Below, in pieces: positions 16,243-24,425 of a DNA stretch of 64,000 nucleotides. Positions within the stretch are counted from its first letter, which is position 1. Each line of letters opens with the position of its first letter. Source of the stretch: an uncultured Alphaproteobacteria bacterium (GTDB taxonomy: Bacteria; Pseudomonadota; Alphaproteobacteria; Micropepsales; Micropepsaceae); contig CAIUCH010000059.1 in NCBI GenBank assembly GCA_903897605.1, positions 53,850 through 117,849 on the forward strand. Reading direction: 5' to 3'. The notes beneath the pieces were generated by a model. It saw only the letters and a program-made list of their open reading frames with translations. It searched no databases and was not told the DNA's origin. The translations under genes were made by a program, and so were the position numbers.

Positions 16243-18252
16243 TCAAAACGTCTTGCGCAACTGCAGGAGAATTCGCGGTTCGGAATGGGTGTGCACGTCC
16301 TGAATCGAAGTCAGCGGTGAAAGGTTGCGCGGCCCGGCATAATTGTATTGGATCTGGTCGAACTGGTACGGCACGATGTTAAAGAACTTGATCTGCAGAT
16401 CCAGATCAGGCTTCGGCTTGTAATCCCAGGCAAGTCCGACATAGAGCGGGTGCAGCCGCAGATCATTTACCTGTGCGATTCGAAAAGTGGGCCTCTGGAA
16501 TGCGGATTGGATAGTAAGGTCCAGGCTGGAATCCCAGCTCTGAATATCCTGCAGGACATCCACTTGCAGAAGCTTGTCTTGGGTACCGGAGATCTGCCGT
16601 GTCGCGCCGGTCACCGGGTCCGCCACCGCGCCGTCTTTCCAGACCAGTGACGGTTTCAGGGTGCCGCCTTCGATGCCCAGCCGGTCCAGCGGCAGCGACA
16701 TCTCCACGTTGTAGATATTGTTGGTGGCTTTCGGGATGTTGCCTGGTCCGTCCAGGCCGCCGCCGATCGGGATGTAATCCAACAGATCGGTGATGTTCTC
16801 GCGGGTGTAGCTCAGGACCAACGCGCCCTTGTCCCAGAAATGATATTCAAGATCGCCCTCGAACTGCCAGCGCTGATCGGGTCGGAGCAGAAGATTACCG
16901 GCGCTGATGCCAGCGCCAGAAAAATTACTGGAGGCGATGAAGTTGGTGAAATCGAGCTGGCCCACCACCCGTTCGGCGCGCACCCGAATCTGACCACCCG
17001 GAATTGGCGACCAACTGATCAGCAAGCGTGGCTTGAGAAAGTTGAGATCCCGTGCCGGCACGCCCTGGGCCACGATGGTGGAAAATTCAAACCGCGCTCC
17101 GGCTTCCAGCGCCCAGTCCGGCGCCAGATGCCAGCTTGCCAGAAGTGAGGCTTCGCCGCGCTTCTCATTGACCTTGGGATTGGCGGCAGGAACCGCCACC
17201 GCCACGCCATTGGAGATGAAGCTGGAGCTGCCGTTCAGGGAGTTGTAGGCGCCCTCTATCCCGCCCTGGATCATCAAAGTTTGAGACGACACATAGCGCA
17301 CCGTGCCCCGCAGGATGCTTTCGGCGGTGTCGCTGACGGAATTGAAGACCTGATTGCTTCCGCTTGCGATGGAAGCGTTGAAATTCTGATCGCGTTCCAG
17401 CCTCTGCAGCGCCACCAGACTGAGTTTCACCGCGCCAAAATTGCGGTCCCAATTGGCGCCCATTTCAGCGCTACGTACCTTGGAGTTGGCGGGAAAATCC
17501 GCCGCATTCGGCGCGTCATAGAACACCGCACTGTTGTAGATAGTCTGCTGCAGCGTGAGATTGGCGGCAAAAGCGCCTTGCAGAACCGGCCGCGACAGCG
17601 ACGCATTGACGGCATAACCTACCTGCTCGGCGCCTCGGCGGTGTGCCCCGTCTGTCGTCGTTGCCTGGCCCGGCACGGTCAGGAAACGCACACCATTTCC
17701 GGCGGAATCGTCGTTGATCCGGTTGATGCGCGTTAGCGTAAGGTCATAGCTGTCGTCGCCTGTCCGGCCATTGAACTCGATGCTGCCGCCGGGGCCCAGA
17801 TGACCGTCGCCATAGACAGTGTTCAAAAGAGTGGCGATCAGATGATTTTCGTCGGTCCGCTTCAGAATCACATTGGCAACCACGGTCTGGCCCTGCATGT
17901 CGATGCCGGGCGCGCCGCCGCGGATCACTTCGATGCGATCAACCTGCGATATCGCGATGCGATCCAGAACTGCGCTCACAACATCGGTCTTCGATGCCGG
18001 ACGCACGCCATCGACCAGGACGTTGCCGGCGGAGCTGGCAAAGCCGCGTTTGGTCGTGTCGGTGTCGATGAACACGAAACCCGGCAAACGGGTGACCATG
18101 TCACGGACAGTGTTGAGTTCCATGGTGGCGAAATAGCTGGCCGGATAGGTGAGGACAGCGCCCTCACCTTCCGCATGCGCCGCCGGACTTCCCAGCCCGA
18201 ATACGATCGCGGTTGCCAGGACCGCCAGCAAGTATCTGAAAACAAAAGACAT
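16243..18252 (-). CDS. TonB-dependent receptor
   Basis: A 669-residue outer-membrane receptor with a signal peptide (about 1-27, cleaved near AHA-EG). The plug domain (about 45-145) has NTVRDMVTRLPGFVF, GNVLVDGVRPASK and VDRIEVIRGGAPG; the rest is a beta-barrel ending in LLQLRKTF with the terminal Phe typical of outer-membrane barrels. It is short for the family. Start 18252 is chosen because GGAGA lies just before this ATG; a GTG at 18264 is also in frame. Ligand unknown. Palindromic sequences at 18275-18315 overlap the promoter region. Confidence 0.88.
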   Translation of the reverse strand: MSFVFRYLLAVLATAIVFGLGSPAAHAEGEGAVLTYPASYFATMELNTVRDMVTRLPGFVFIDTDTTKRGFASSAGNVLVDGVRPASKTDVVSAVLDRIAISQVDRIEVIRGGAPGIDMQGQTVVANVILKRTDENHLIATLLNTVYGDGHLGPGGSIEFNGRTGDDSYDLTLTRINRINDDSAGNGVRFLTVPGQATTTDGAHRRGAEQVGYAVNASLSRPVLQGAFAANLTLQQTIYNSAVFYDAPNAADFPANSKVRSAEMGANWDRNFGAVKLSLVALQRLERDQNFNASIASGSNQVFNSVSDTAESILRGTVRYVSSQTLMIQGGIEGAYNSLNGSSSFISNGVAVAVPAANPKVNEKRGEASLLASWHLAPDWALEAGARFEFSTIVAQGVPARDLNFLKPRLLISWSPIPGGQIRVRAERVVGQLDFTNFIASSNFSGAGISAGNLLLRPDQRWQFEGDLEYHFWDKGALVLSYTRENITDLLDYIPIGGGLDGPGNIPKATNNIYNVEMSLPLDRLGIEGGTLKPSLVWKDGAVADPVTGATRQISGTQDKLLQVDVLQDIQSWDSSLDLTIQSAFQRPTFRIAQVNDLRLHPLYVGLAWDYKPKPDLDLQIKFFNIVPYQFDQIQYNYAGPRNLSPLTSIQDVHTHSEPRILLQLRKTF

Positions 18253-18274
18253 TTTATTCTCCACTCTCAGTGCC

Positions 18275-18315
18275 TAGTAGCTACTACAAGGTAGCTGTTA
18301 GTGCAAGATACCTTG
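18275..18315. promoter_or_regulatory. Palindromic candidate operators upstream of the TonB receptor
   Basis: Two symmetric elements lie 23-63 bases before the receptor start. One is the perfect 12-base palindrome TAGTAGCTACTA (18275-18286). The other has arms CAAGGTA (18287-18293) and TACCTTG (18309-18315) separated by 15 bases. Position and symmetry suit a dimeric repressor; which protein binds is unknown. Confidence 0.45.
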
Positions 18316-18384
18316 CAAGACCGGAGAGCGCAATGGGAATCGAAAATATTTTGTCCGTGGAAATCTTCGGGTGGCCGGCTTTGC

Positions 18385-19923
18385 TCAAAGGACCGCTTCG
18401 ATCAGGCGCGGGCCCTTGTGTTTCATCGCATCGTCAAAGGCGCTGGCGAATTGCGCGCAATCATGCGCGCGCTCCGCTTCCACGCCCATGCCGCGCGCCA
18501 GCGCCACCCAATCCAGTTCGGGATGACCGATATCGATCATCGACAGCGCCTTGGGTCCGGCATCGCCCGCGCCCACGCGCGTCAGCTCGATATTCAAGAT
18601 CGCATAGGAGCGGTTGGCGCAGATCACGGTGACCACATCCAGCTTCTCGCGTGCCTGGGTCCAAAGCGCCTGCAAGGTGTACATTGCCCCGCCATCGCCG
18701 GAGATGGTGACGACTTTGCGTGCCGGCGCCGCGATCGCCGCACCAGTGCCCACCGGCAATGCCTGACCGATGGCGCCGCCTGTGATGTAGAGAATGTCGT
18801 GCGGCGCGCTTGCCGGCAGAAATTTGGTGAGGCCCCGGCCGGTAGTCGCCGCTTCTTCCGAGATGATCGCATTTTCCGGCAGCAGACGCGCCACGATCTG
18901 GCCCAGCGCCAGGGATGTCAGCTCGCCTTGCGGCAGTTCGGGCCGTTCCAATTTCGCCTTGATGCCGTCTTTCGGCGCGCCAATGGCATCGGCCACGGCG
19001 TTCAACGCCGCCACGCCATCCTCATGGGGATGAGACAAAGTGATGATCTGGCAACCCTCCGGCGTCACCCAGCTTGGCTTGTCGGGATAGGCGAAGAAGC
19101 TGACGGGCGCGGAGGCCCCGACCAGGATCAACTGCTCCAGGCCATTGAGGCTTTCGACAATGTCTTCGGCGAAATAGGGAATGCGCTCGACCAGCGAAAG
19201 TCCGGCGCCGCGCGCGACACGGGCGGCAAAGAAATCATGCGCCACCCGCGCCCCGCTCTTGACCGCAACGCGGCCCGCCGCCTGCACGCCATCCCGCAAC
19301 AGGACCGTGCCGCGCAATAGCAACATGGTTCGCTTGCCGTTCTTGAGCGCGCGGACGACCCGCTCCAATGCCGCATCGGACACAGGCGCCGGCCCGGCCA
19401 CCGGCAAAGCCGGCGACGGACCTTCGGCTTCGTCCCAGGCGGAATCGGCAGGAAGAATCAAGGTTGCGATTTGTCCCGGCGCCGCGCGCGCCGCCGCAAC
19501 CGCCTGCGCGCCATCGGATGCCGCCGTCTTGGCGCTGGCGGTGGAACGAAGCCAGTGCGACACCGGACGGCAGATGCCCTGGATATCGGACATCAGTGGC
19601 GCATCATAGCGATTGTGCCAACTGGCGTGATCGCCCACAATATTGACGATCGGCGTGGCCGCGCGCCTGGCATTGTGCAGATTGGCGATGCCATTGGCGA
19701 AGCCGGGTCCCAGATGCAGCAAGGAGATCGCTGGCCTGCCGGTCATGCGGCCATAACCGTCAGCCGCGCCGGTGACCACGCCCTCGAACAGACACAGCAC
19801 CGAGCGGATCGGGCTTCTGTCCAGAGCCGCCACGAAATGCATTTCCGACGTGCCGGGATTGGCGAAGCAGGCTTCGATCCCGCTGGCGGTCAATGTCTGA
19901 ACCAGGCTTTCGGCGCCGTTCAT
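18385..19923 (-). CDS. Acetolactate synthase-like ThDP-dependent enzyme
   Basis: A 512-residue ThDP enzyme of the acetohydroxyacid synthase large-subunit/benzoylformate decarboxylase superfamily. The N-terminal PYR domain has the catalytic Glu47 in LCLFEGVVTGAADGYGRMTG. The central domain spans about 190-330. The C-terminal PP domain has the metal-diphosphate motif starting ISGDGGAMYTLQALW. It is shorter than true IlvB (about 570), lacks an adjacent ilvH, and so is probably not the biosynthetic enzyme; substrate is unknown. A possible leader ORF with a terminator lies just upstream on the same strand. Confidence 0.82.
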   Translation of the reverse strand: MNGAESLVQTLTASGIEACFANPGTSEMHFVAALDRSPIRSVLCLFEGVVTGAADGYGRMTGRPAISLLHLGPGFANGIANLHNARRAATPIVNIVGDHASWHNRYDAPLMSDIQGICRPVSHWLRSTASAKTAASDGAQAVAAARAAPGQIATLILPADSAWDEAEGPSPALPVAGPAPVSDAALERVVRALKNGKRTMLLLRGTVLLRDGVQAAGRVAVKSGARVAHDFFAARVARGAGLSLVERIPYFAEDIVESLNGLEQLILVGASAPVSFFAYPDKPSWVTPEGCQIITLSHPHEDGVAALNAVADAIGAPKDGIKAKLERPELPQGELTSLALGQIVARLLPENAIISEEAATTGRGLTKFLPASAPHDILYITGGAIGQALPVGTGAAIAAPARKVVTISGDGGAMYTLQALWTQAREKLDVVTVICANRSYAILNIELTRVGAGDAGPKALSMIDIGHPELDWVALARGMGVEAERAHDCAQFASAFDDAMKHKGPRLIEAVL

Positions 19924-19969
19924 GCGTCCCCCTTTTTTCGCGATCCTGAACGCGCATCGTTGAAAAAGA

Positions 19970-19997
19970 AAGGCCGCGTCGTTGCAGACGCGGCCTT
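19970..19997 (-). terminator. Rho-independent terminator/attenuator upstream of the ThDP enzyme gene
   Basis: An 11-bp perfect stem (AAGGCCGCGTC/GACGCGGCCTT) with a 6-base loop is followed on the minus strand by a TTTCTTTTT tract. It lies between the small ORF at 20026-20094 and the ThDP enzyme start at 19923. Confidence 0.85.
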
Positions 19998-20025
19998 CCG
20001 CATTGTCGTCGCTAAGAGTGTGCGA

Positions 20026-20094
20026 TTAAGCGCGGATCCCACTGGAAGCGAGAATCCAGCTCCGGGCACCCTGTACGGAATGACAATGAGACAC
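20026..20094 (-). CDS. Candidate 22-aa leader peptide with near-perfect Shine-Dalgarno
   Basis: GTG 20094 is preceded by AAAAGGAGGTGATCCA, an almost complete complement of the 16S rRNA 3' end. It opens a 22-codon frame (VSHCHSVQGARSWILASSGI, then RA) that ends 29 bases before a strong terminator. The layout, ribosome site-short peptide-terminator-enzyme gene, is that of a leader-peptide attenuator. The peptide has only single Trp and Cys codons and scattered Val, Ile and Leu, so no sensed amino acid is obvious. It may instead be an independent small protein. A longer in-frame ORF starts at ATG 20214 but would overlap the divergent monooxygenase start. Confidence 0.5.
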   Translation of the reverse strand: MSHCHSVQGARSWILASSGIRA

Positions 20095-20192
20095 TGGATC
20101 ACCTCCTTTTCTTGATGGTTGCTCGCGCAATATAGGCATGGCTGCGCCGCTTGATAAGCCCCATGCGGACATGAAACTATCCGCGCGGGAGA

Positions 20193-21416
20193 ATGAATTT
20201 GGAGCAGGTTTCAACCAGCTGCGTGATCGCGGGCGGCGGTCCCGCGGGCATGATGCTGGGCTATCTGCTGGCCCGCGCCGGGGTGGACGTGACGGTGCTG
20301 GAAAAGCACAAGGATTTTCTGCGCGATTTTCGCGGCGACACGGTGCATCCGTCGACCCTGCAGATCATGCATGAATTGGGCCTGCTGGAGAAGTTCCTCA
20401 AGCTGCCCCACACCCGCATCACCACCGGCAATCTTGAGATCGGCGGCCGGCTTTTCACCATCGGCGATTTCACGCGCCTGCCCACCCTCTGCAAATACAT
20501 CGCCCTGATGCCGCAATGGGATTTCCTGAATTTCATTGCCGGTGAGGCGAAAGCGTTTCCGAATTTTCATCTCCGGATGGAAACCCGCGCGGACGATCTC
20601 ATCACTGGAGACGGAACCGTCACCGGTGTGACGGCGACGGGACCGGTCGGAGCGATAACCATTAAAGCCGGTCTCACCGTGGCCGCGGACGGGCGCACGT
20701 CCGTCCTGCGCGACAAATCCGGGCTCGCGGTCGAGGATCTGGGCGCGCCCTTCGATGTGCTGTGGCTGAGGCTGCCGGTCCTTCCCGGCGATCCCGCCGA
20801 CCTGATCGGGAAAGTAAAGGGCGGTCAGCTTTTCGTGATGATCTACCGCAGCGACTATTGGCAATGCGCCTTTCTGATTCCCAAGGGCGGTTTTGAGACC
20901 ATCAAGGCCGATGGCCTGCCGAAATTCCGCGACCGTCTGAAAGAGATCGCGGGCTTTGCCGCCGGGCGGATCGATACGGCGATCACGGACTTCGAGCAGA
21001 TCGAGCTTCTCACCGTGACGGTGGATCGCCTTAAGAATTGGGCCCGGCCCGGCATGGTCTGTATCGGCGATGCGGCCCACGCCATGTCACCCATCGGTGG
21101 CGTCGGGATCAATCTGGCGGTTCAGGACGCGGTGGCGACTGCGAATTTGCTGGGTCCCGTGCTGCAGAAGCGCGTTCCCGATTTCGCGGACTTGAAAGCC
21201 GTCCAGGCGCGGCGTGAGTTTCCCACCAAGGTGATTCAGTTCTTCCAGGTTGCCGCCCAGAATCTGATGCTGGCGCCGACCTTGCGGTCCACCCAAACGC
21301 CCAGGCCGCCTTTATTCGTGAAAATTCTCAATGGCTGGCCATGGCTCCGGCAATTCCCGGCCCGCTTCATCGGCATGGGCGTGCGGCCCGAACATGTGGA
21401 GCTGGCAAAGATATGA
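20193..21416 (+). CDS. FAD-dependent monooxygenase (PHBH fold)
   Basis: A 407-residue FAD-binding oxidoreductase of the aromatic hydroxylase type. The dinucleotide-binding GGGPAGMMLGYLLARAG lies at residues 14-30. The second FAD motif GMVCIGDAAHAMSPIGGVGINLAVQDA is near 288-315. Family members hydroxylate or epoxidise aromatic or polyketide-like substrates with NAD(P)H and oxygen. The MATE exporter gene overlaps its stop (ATGA), implying co-translation and perhaps export of the substrate or product. Start 20193 follows GGGAG closely. Confidence 0.85.
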   Translation: MNLEQVSTSCVIAGGGPAGMMLGYLLARAGVDVTVLEKHKDFLRDFRGDTVHPSTLQIMHELGLLEKFLKLPHTRITTGNLEIGGRLFTIGDFTRLPTLCKYIALMPQWDFLNFIAGEAKAFPNFHLRMETRADDLITGDGTVTGVTATGPVGAITIKAGLTVAADGRTSVLRDKSGLAVEDLGAPFDVLWLRLPVLPGDPADLIGKVKGGQLFVMIYRSDYWQCAFLIPKGGFETIKADGLPKFRDRLKEIAGFAAGRIDTAITDFEQIELLTVTVDRLKNWARPGMVCIGDAAHAMSPIGGVGINLAVQDAVATANLLGPVLQKRVPDFADLKAVQARREFPTKVIQFFQVAAQNLMLAPTLRSTQTPRPPLFVKILNGWPWLRQFPARFIGMGVRPEHVELAKI

Positions 21417-22837
21417 ATGCGCGCACGCCGAACAAATTGCTGGAAGGCCCGATACTGAAATCGCTGCTGACCCTGGCGATCCCCATTGTCCTGGCCAATG
21501 TATTACAGTCCGCCTATCAGATCATCGACGCCTTCTGGGTGGGCCGGCTGGGCGGCGCGGCGGTGGCCGCGGTTTCGATCAGCTTCCCGGTGATGTTCCT
21601 GATGATCGCGCTGGGCATGGGCCTGGCAATGGCAGGCTCGACCCTGATCGCCCAATATCGCGGCGCCGGCAATGACACGATGGTGGCGCATATTGCCGCC
21701 CAGACGCTCAATATGGTGGCGGCGCTTTCGATCACCTTAAGTGTCCTGGGCTATATCGCGACGCCGGCGCTATTGCACATGATGGGCGTGGGCGCGGATG
21801 TTTATCCCGGTGCGCTGGGCTTCATGCGCGTGTCATTCATCGGATTGTTGTTCAATTTCAGCTTCTTCGTTTTCCAGTCGATCATGCGGGGCGTCGGCCG
21901 CCCCACCTTGCCGGTCTATATCGTGCTGGTGACGGTGATCTTGAACTTCGCGCTCGATCCTCTGTTCATTTTCGGCTGGGGTCCCATACCCGGCTATGGC
22001 GTAATGGGCGCGGCGTTGGCGACATTGGCGACGCAAGTGCTGGCGGCCTTGGTGGGCATGATCGTGCTGCGCGCCGGACGTCACGGCATTCATTTGCGGC
22101 CGCGCGATTTCGTCCCCGACCTTACGTATATGAAACGCGCCTTTTATCTGGGTGCGCCTGCATCGGTGGAACAGTCGGCGCGCGCCCTGGGCCTGATGGT
22201 TCTGGTATTCCTGATCACCTCTTTCGGCACCCAGACCATGGCGGCCTATGGCGTGGGTTCCAACATCGTGCAGGTGGTGATCATCCCCGCTTTCGGTCTG
22301 TCGATGGCGATCTCCGTCCTGGTGGGCCAGAATATCGGCGCCGGCAATATCGAGCGCGCGGCACGGATCGGGCGGCTTGGAACGCAGCTGGCCTTTTCGA
22401 CTCTGACGGTGATCGGCATCATCGTCTTTCTGTTCGCGCCTGCTTTTTCCGCCTTCTTCGTGCCGCACGATCCCGGCGTGATCGCGGAGTCGGCGCATTT
22501 CCTGCGGGTCATGTCGCTGGCCTGGGGTTTCATGGGCATCCAGATCGCGCTGATCGGCGCGCTGCGGGCGGCGGGCAACATGGTGACCACCATGATGCTG
22601 ACCATCACCAGCCAATGGGTGATCCAGTTCCCGCTGGCTTATATCCTGTCGAAGCACACAGGCCTGAACGCCAACGGTGTGTGGTGGGCATTTCCGATCA
22701 GCAATGTGCTGTCCGCCATGGTGGTGCTGGCGGTCTATGCCCGGGGAGACTGGAAGAAGACCAGACTCATCAGCACCGATGACAAGGAGGTTGCAAGCAT
22801 CACAAAAGAAGCCGAGCTCGAAGAACCGATGCGTTGA
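21413..22837 (+). CDS. MATE family efflux transporter
   Basis: A 474-residue polytopic inner-membrane protein with 12 predicted helices in two MatE repeats. The first repeat begins LKSLLTLAIPIVLANVLQSAYQIIDAFWVGRLG, the second around APASVEQSARALGLMVLVFLI. These Na+ or H+ antiporters expel cationic drugs and metabolites. The ATG at 21413 overlaps the monooxygenase stop; a longer ORF from 21341 lacks membrane-protein character in its extra part. The last 25 residues are a charged cytoplasmic tail. Confidence 0.9.
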   Translation: MNARTPNKLLEGPILKSLLTLAIPIVLANVLQSAYQIIDAFWVGRLGGAAVAAVSISFPVMFLMIALGMGLAMAGSTLIAQYRGAGNDTMVAHIAAQTLNMVAALSITLSVLGYIATPALLHMMGVGADVYPGALGFMRVSFIGLLFNFSFFVFQSIMRGVGRPTLPVYIVLVTVILNFALDPLFIFGWGPIPGYGVMGAALATLATQVLAALVGMIVLRAGRHGIHLRPRDFVPDLTYMKRAFYLGAPASVEQSARALGLMVLVFLITSFGTQTMAAYGVGSNIVQVVIIPAFGLSMAISVLVGQNIGAGNIERAARIGRLGTQLAFSTLTVIGIIVFLFAPAFSAFFVPHDPGVIAESAHFLRVMSLAWGFMGIQIALIGALRAAGNMVTTMMLTITSQWVIQFPLAYILSKHTGLNANGVWWAFPISNVLSAMVVLAVYARGDWKKTRLISTDDKEVASITKEAELEEPMR

Positions 22838-22890
22838 TACGCACGTAGATGGATCCCCTGCCCTCGCCGCTGGGCGCGGCTCGCCGGGGA

Positions 22891-22916
22891 TGACTTCGCG
22901 CCGTCGCGCGAAGTCA
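22891..22916. terminator. Perfect inverted repeat between MATE and lpdA genes
   Basis: TGACTTCGCGC and GCGCGAAGTCA pair perfectly (11 bp, 4-base loop). The right arm includes the lpdA stop codon. A preceding ATCCCC/GGGGAT pair (about 22853-22891) suggests a compound bidirectional terminator for these convergent genes. Confidence 0.5.
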
Positions 22917-24317
22917 CATTTGCATCGTCCAGCCTTCGACGGCCATCGACGCTTGGCGGACGGCCTCGCTGAGAGTCGGATGCGAATGGCAGGAGCGCGC
23001 GATGTCCTCGGACGACGCGCCGAACTCCATCGCCAGTACCGCTTCCGCCAGCAGATTGCCGGCTTCCGGTCCGATGATGTGGCAGCCCAGCACCTTGTCG
23101 GTCTTGGCGTCGGCCAGAATCTTCACAAAGCCGTCCGTTGCCATGATGGTCTTGGCGCGGGCATTGGCGGTGAAGGGGAATTTGCCGACTTTGTATTTGA
23201 CGCCGGCAGCCACCAGCTCTTCTTCCGTTTTTCCTACGGTCGCCACTTCGGGAAAAGTATAAACCACGGACGGGATCGCGTCGTAATTCACATGGCCCGC
23301 CTTGCCCGCGATCAATTCGGCCACCGCCACGGCTTCGTCTTCCGCCTTGTGCGCCAGCATCGGTCCTTCGCGGCAATCGCCGACGGCATAGATGCCCGGC
23401 ACATTGGTCTTGTAGTGATTGTCGGTGACGACGCGGCCGCGCTTGTCCAGGGCGACGCCGGCCTTTTCCAGCCCGAGATTTTCGGTGTAGGGCCGCCGTC
23501 CAATGCACACCAGCATCACATCGGCCTCGATCACGCTCTTCTCGCCGCCTTGAGCGGGCTCGACCGTGACCGAAAGGCCGGTCTTCGTTTTCTCCACGCC
23601 CGTGACCTTGGTGGAAAGCTGGAAGGTCATGCCCTGCTTGGCGAGAATGCGCTGAAACGCCTTGGAGACTTCCAGATCGATGCCGGGCGTGATGCGATCG
23701 AGGAATTCGATCACCGTCACTTCGCTGCCCAACCGCTTCCACACCGAACCCAGTTCCAGCCCGATCACGCCGGCGCCCACCACCAGCATCTTCTTGGGCA
23801 CCGTTTTCAACGAAAGCGCCCCGGTGGAGGAAACAATTTGCTGCTCGTCGATGGTGACGCCCGGCAGCGGCGCGACATCCGAGCCGGTGGCGATGATGAT
23901 GTGCTTGGCAGTGAGGCTGCGAACCGCGCCATCCTTGCCCTTCACATCCACTTTTCCCGGCGCGGTGATGCGGGCCTCGCCCACGATCCCTTCGACCTTG
24001 TTCTTGCGGAAGAGATATTCGACGCCTTTGGTGAGCTCACCCACCACCTTGTCCTTCTGCGCCATCATCGCCGGCAGATCGAGTTCGACCTGGGCCTTGA
24101 TGCCGATGCGGGCGAAATCGTTTTGAGCTTCGTGCAAACGCTCGCTGGCATGCAGCAGCGCCTTGGACGGAATGCAACCGATATTGAGGCAGGTGCCGCC
24201 GAAGGAACCGCGCTTGTCGACACAGGCCGCTGTGAGGCCAAGCTGGCCGAGCCGGATGGCGGCATTGTAGCCGCCAGGGCCGCCGCCGATGACGATTGCG
24301 TCGAAACTGTCTGCCAT
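22914..24317 (-). CDS. lpdA: Dihydrolipoyl dehydrogenase (E3)
   Basis: A 467-residue flavoprotein disulfide reductase, the E3 component shared by 2-oxoacid dehydrogenase complexes or the glycine cleavage system. FAD-binding GGGPGGYNAA is at 11-20, and the redox disulfide is Cys43-Cys48 in GGTCLNIGC. The NAD-binding VVGAGVIGLELG is near 181. The C-terminal catalytic box reads SHPTLSE (near 447) with the active His; the more common form is AHPTLSE. No E1 or E2 genes are adjacent. It is a separate unit upstream of the sensor kinase gene on the same strand. Confidence 0.95.
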   Translation of the reverse strand: MADSFDAIVIGGGPGGYNAAIRLGQLGLTAACVDKRGSFGGTCLNIGCIPSKALLHASERLHEAQNDFARIGIKAQVELDLPAMMAQKDKVVGELTKGVEYLFRKNKVEGIVGEARITAPGKVDVKGKDGAVRSLTAKHIIIATGSDVAPLPGVTIDEQQIVSSTGALSLKTVPKKMLVVGAGVIGLELGSVWKRLGSEVTVIEFLDRITPGIDLEVSKAFQRILAKQGMTFQLSTKVTGVEKTKTGLSVTVEPAQGGEKSVIEADVMLVCIGRRPYTENLGLEKAGVALDKRGRVVTDNHYKTNVPGIYAVGDCREGPMLAHKAEDEAVAVAELIAGKAGHVNYDAIPSVVYTFPEVATVGKTEEELVAAGVKYKVGKFPFTANARAKTIMATDGFVKILADAKTDKVLGCHIIGPEAGNLLAEAVLAMEFGASSEDIARSCHSHPTLSEAVRQASMAVEGWTMQM

Positions 24318-24425
24318 GTTTGCCGAGCCTTGAACTTGTTACGCGGTTCGATGAGGTTGATTTGCGGCCGGACCATAGCCGGGGCAGGCCCCTGCGAAAA
24401 CCGCCTTTTCGCGCGCCGGGAGCCG

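Noticed and set aside
20095..20113. Plus-strand CTGGATCACCTCCTTTTCT looks like the 3' end of 16S rRNA
   Set aside because: Upstream bases do not match the preceding 16S helix, and no rRNA operon is near. It is better read as a very strong Shine-Dalgarno on the minus strand.
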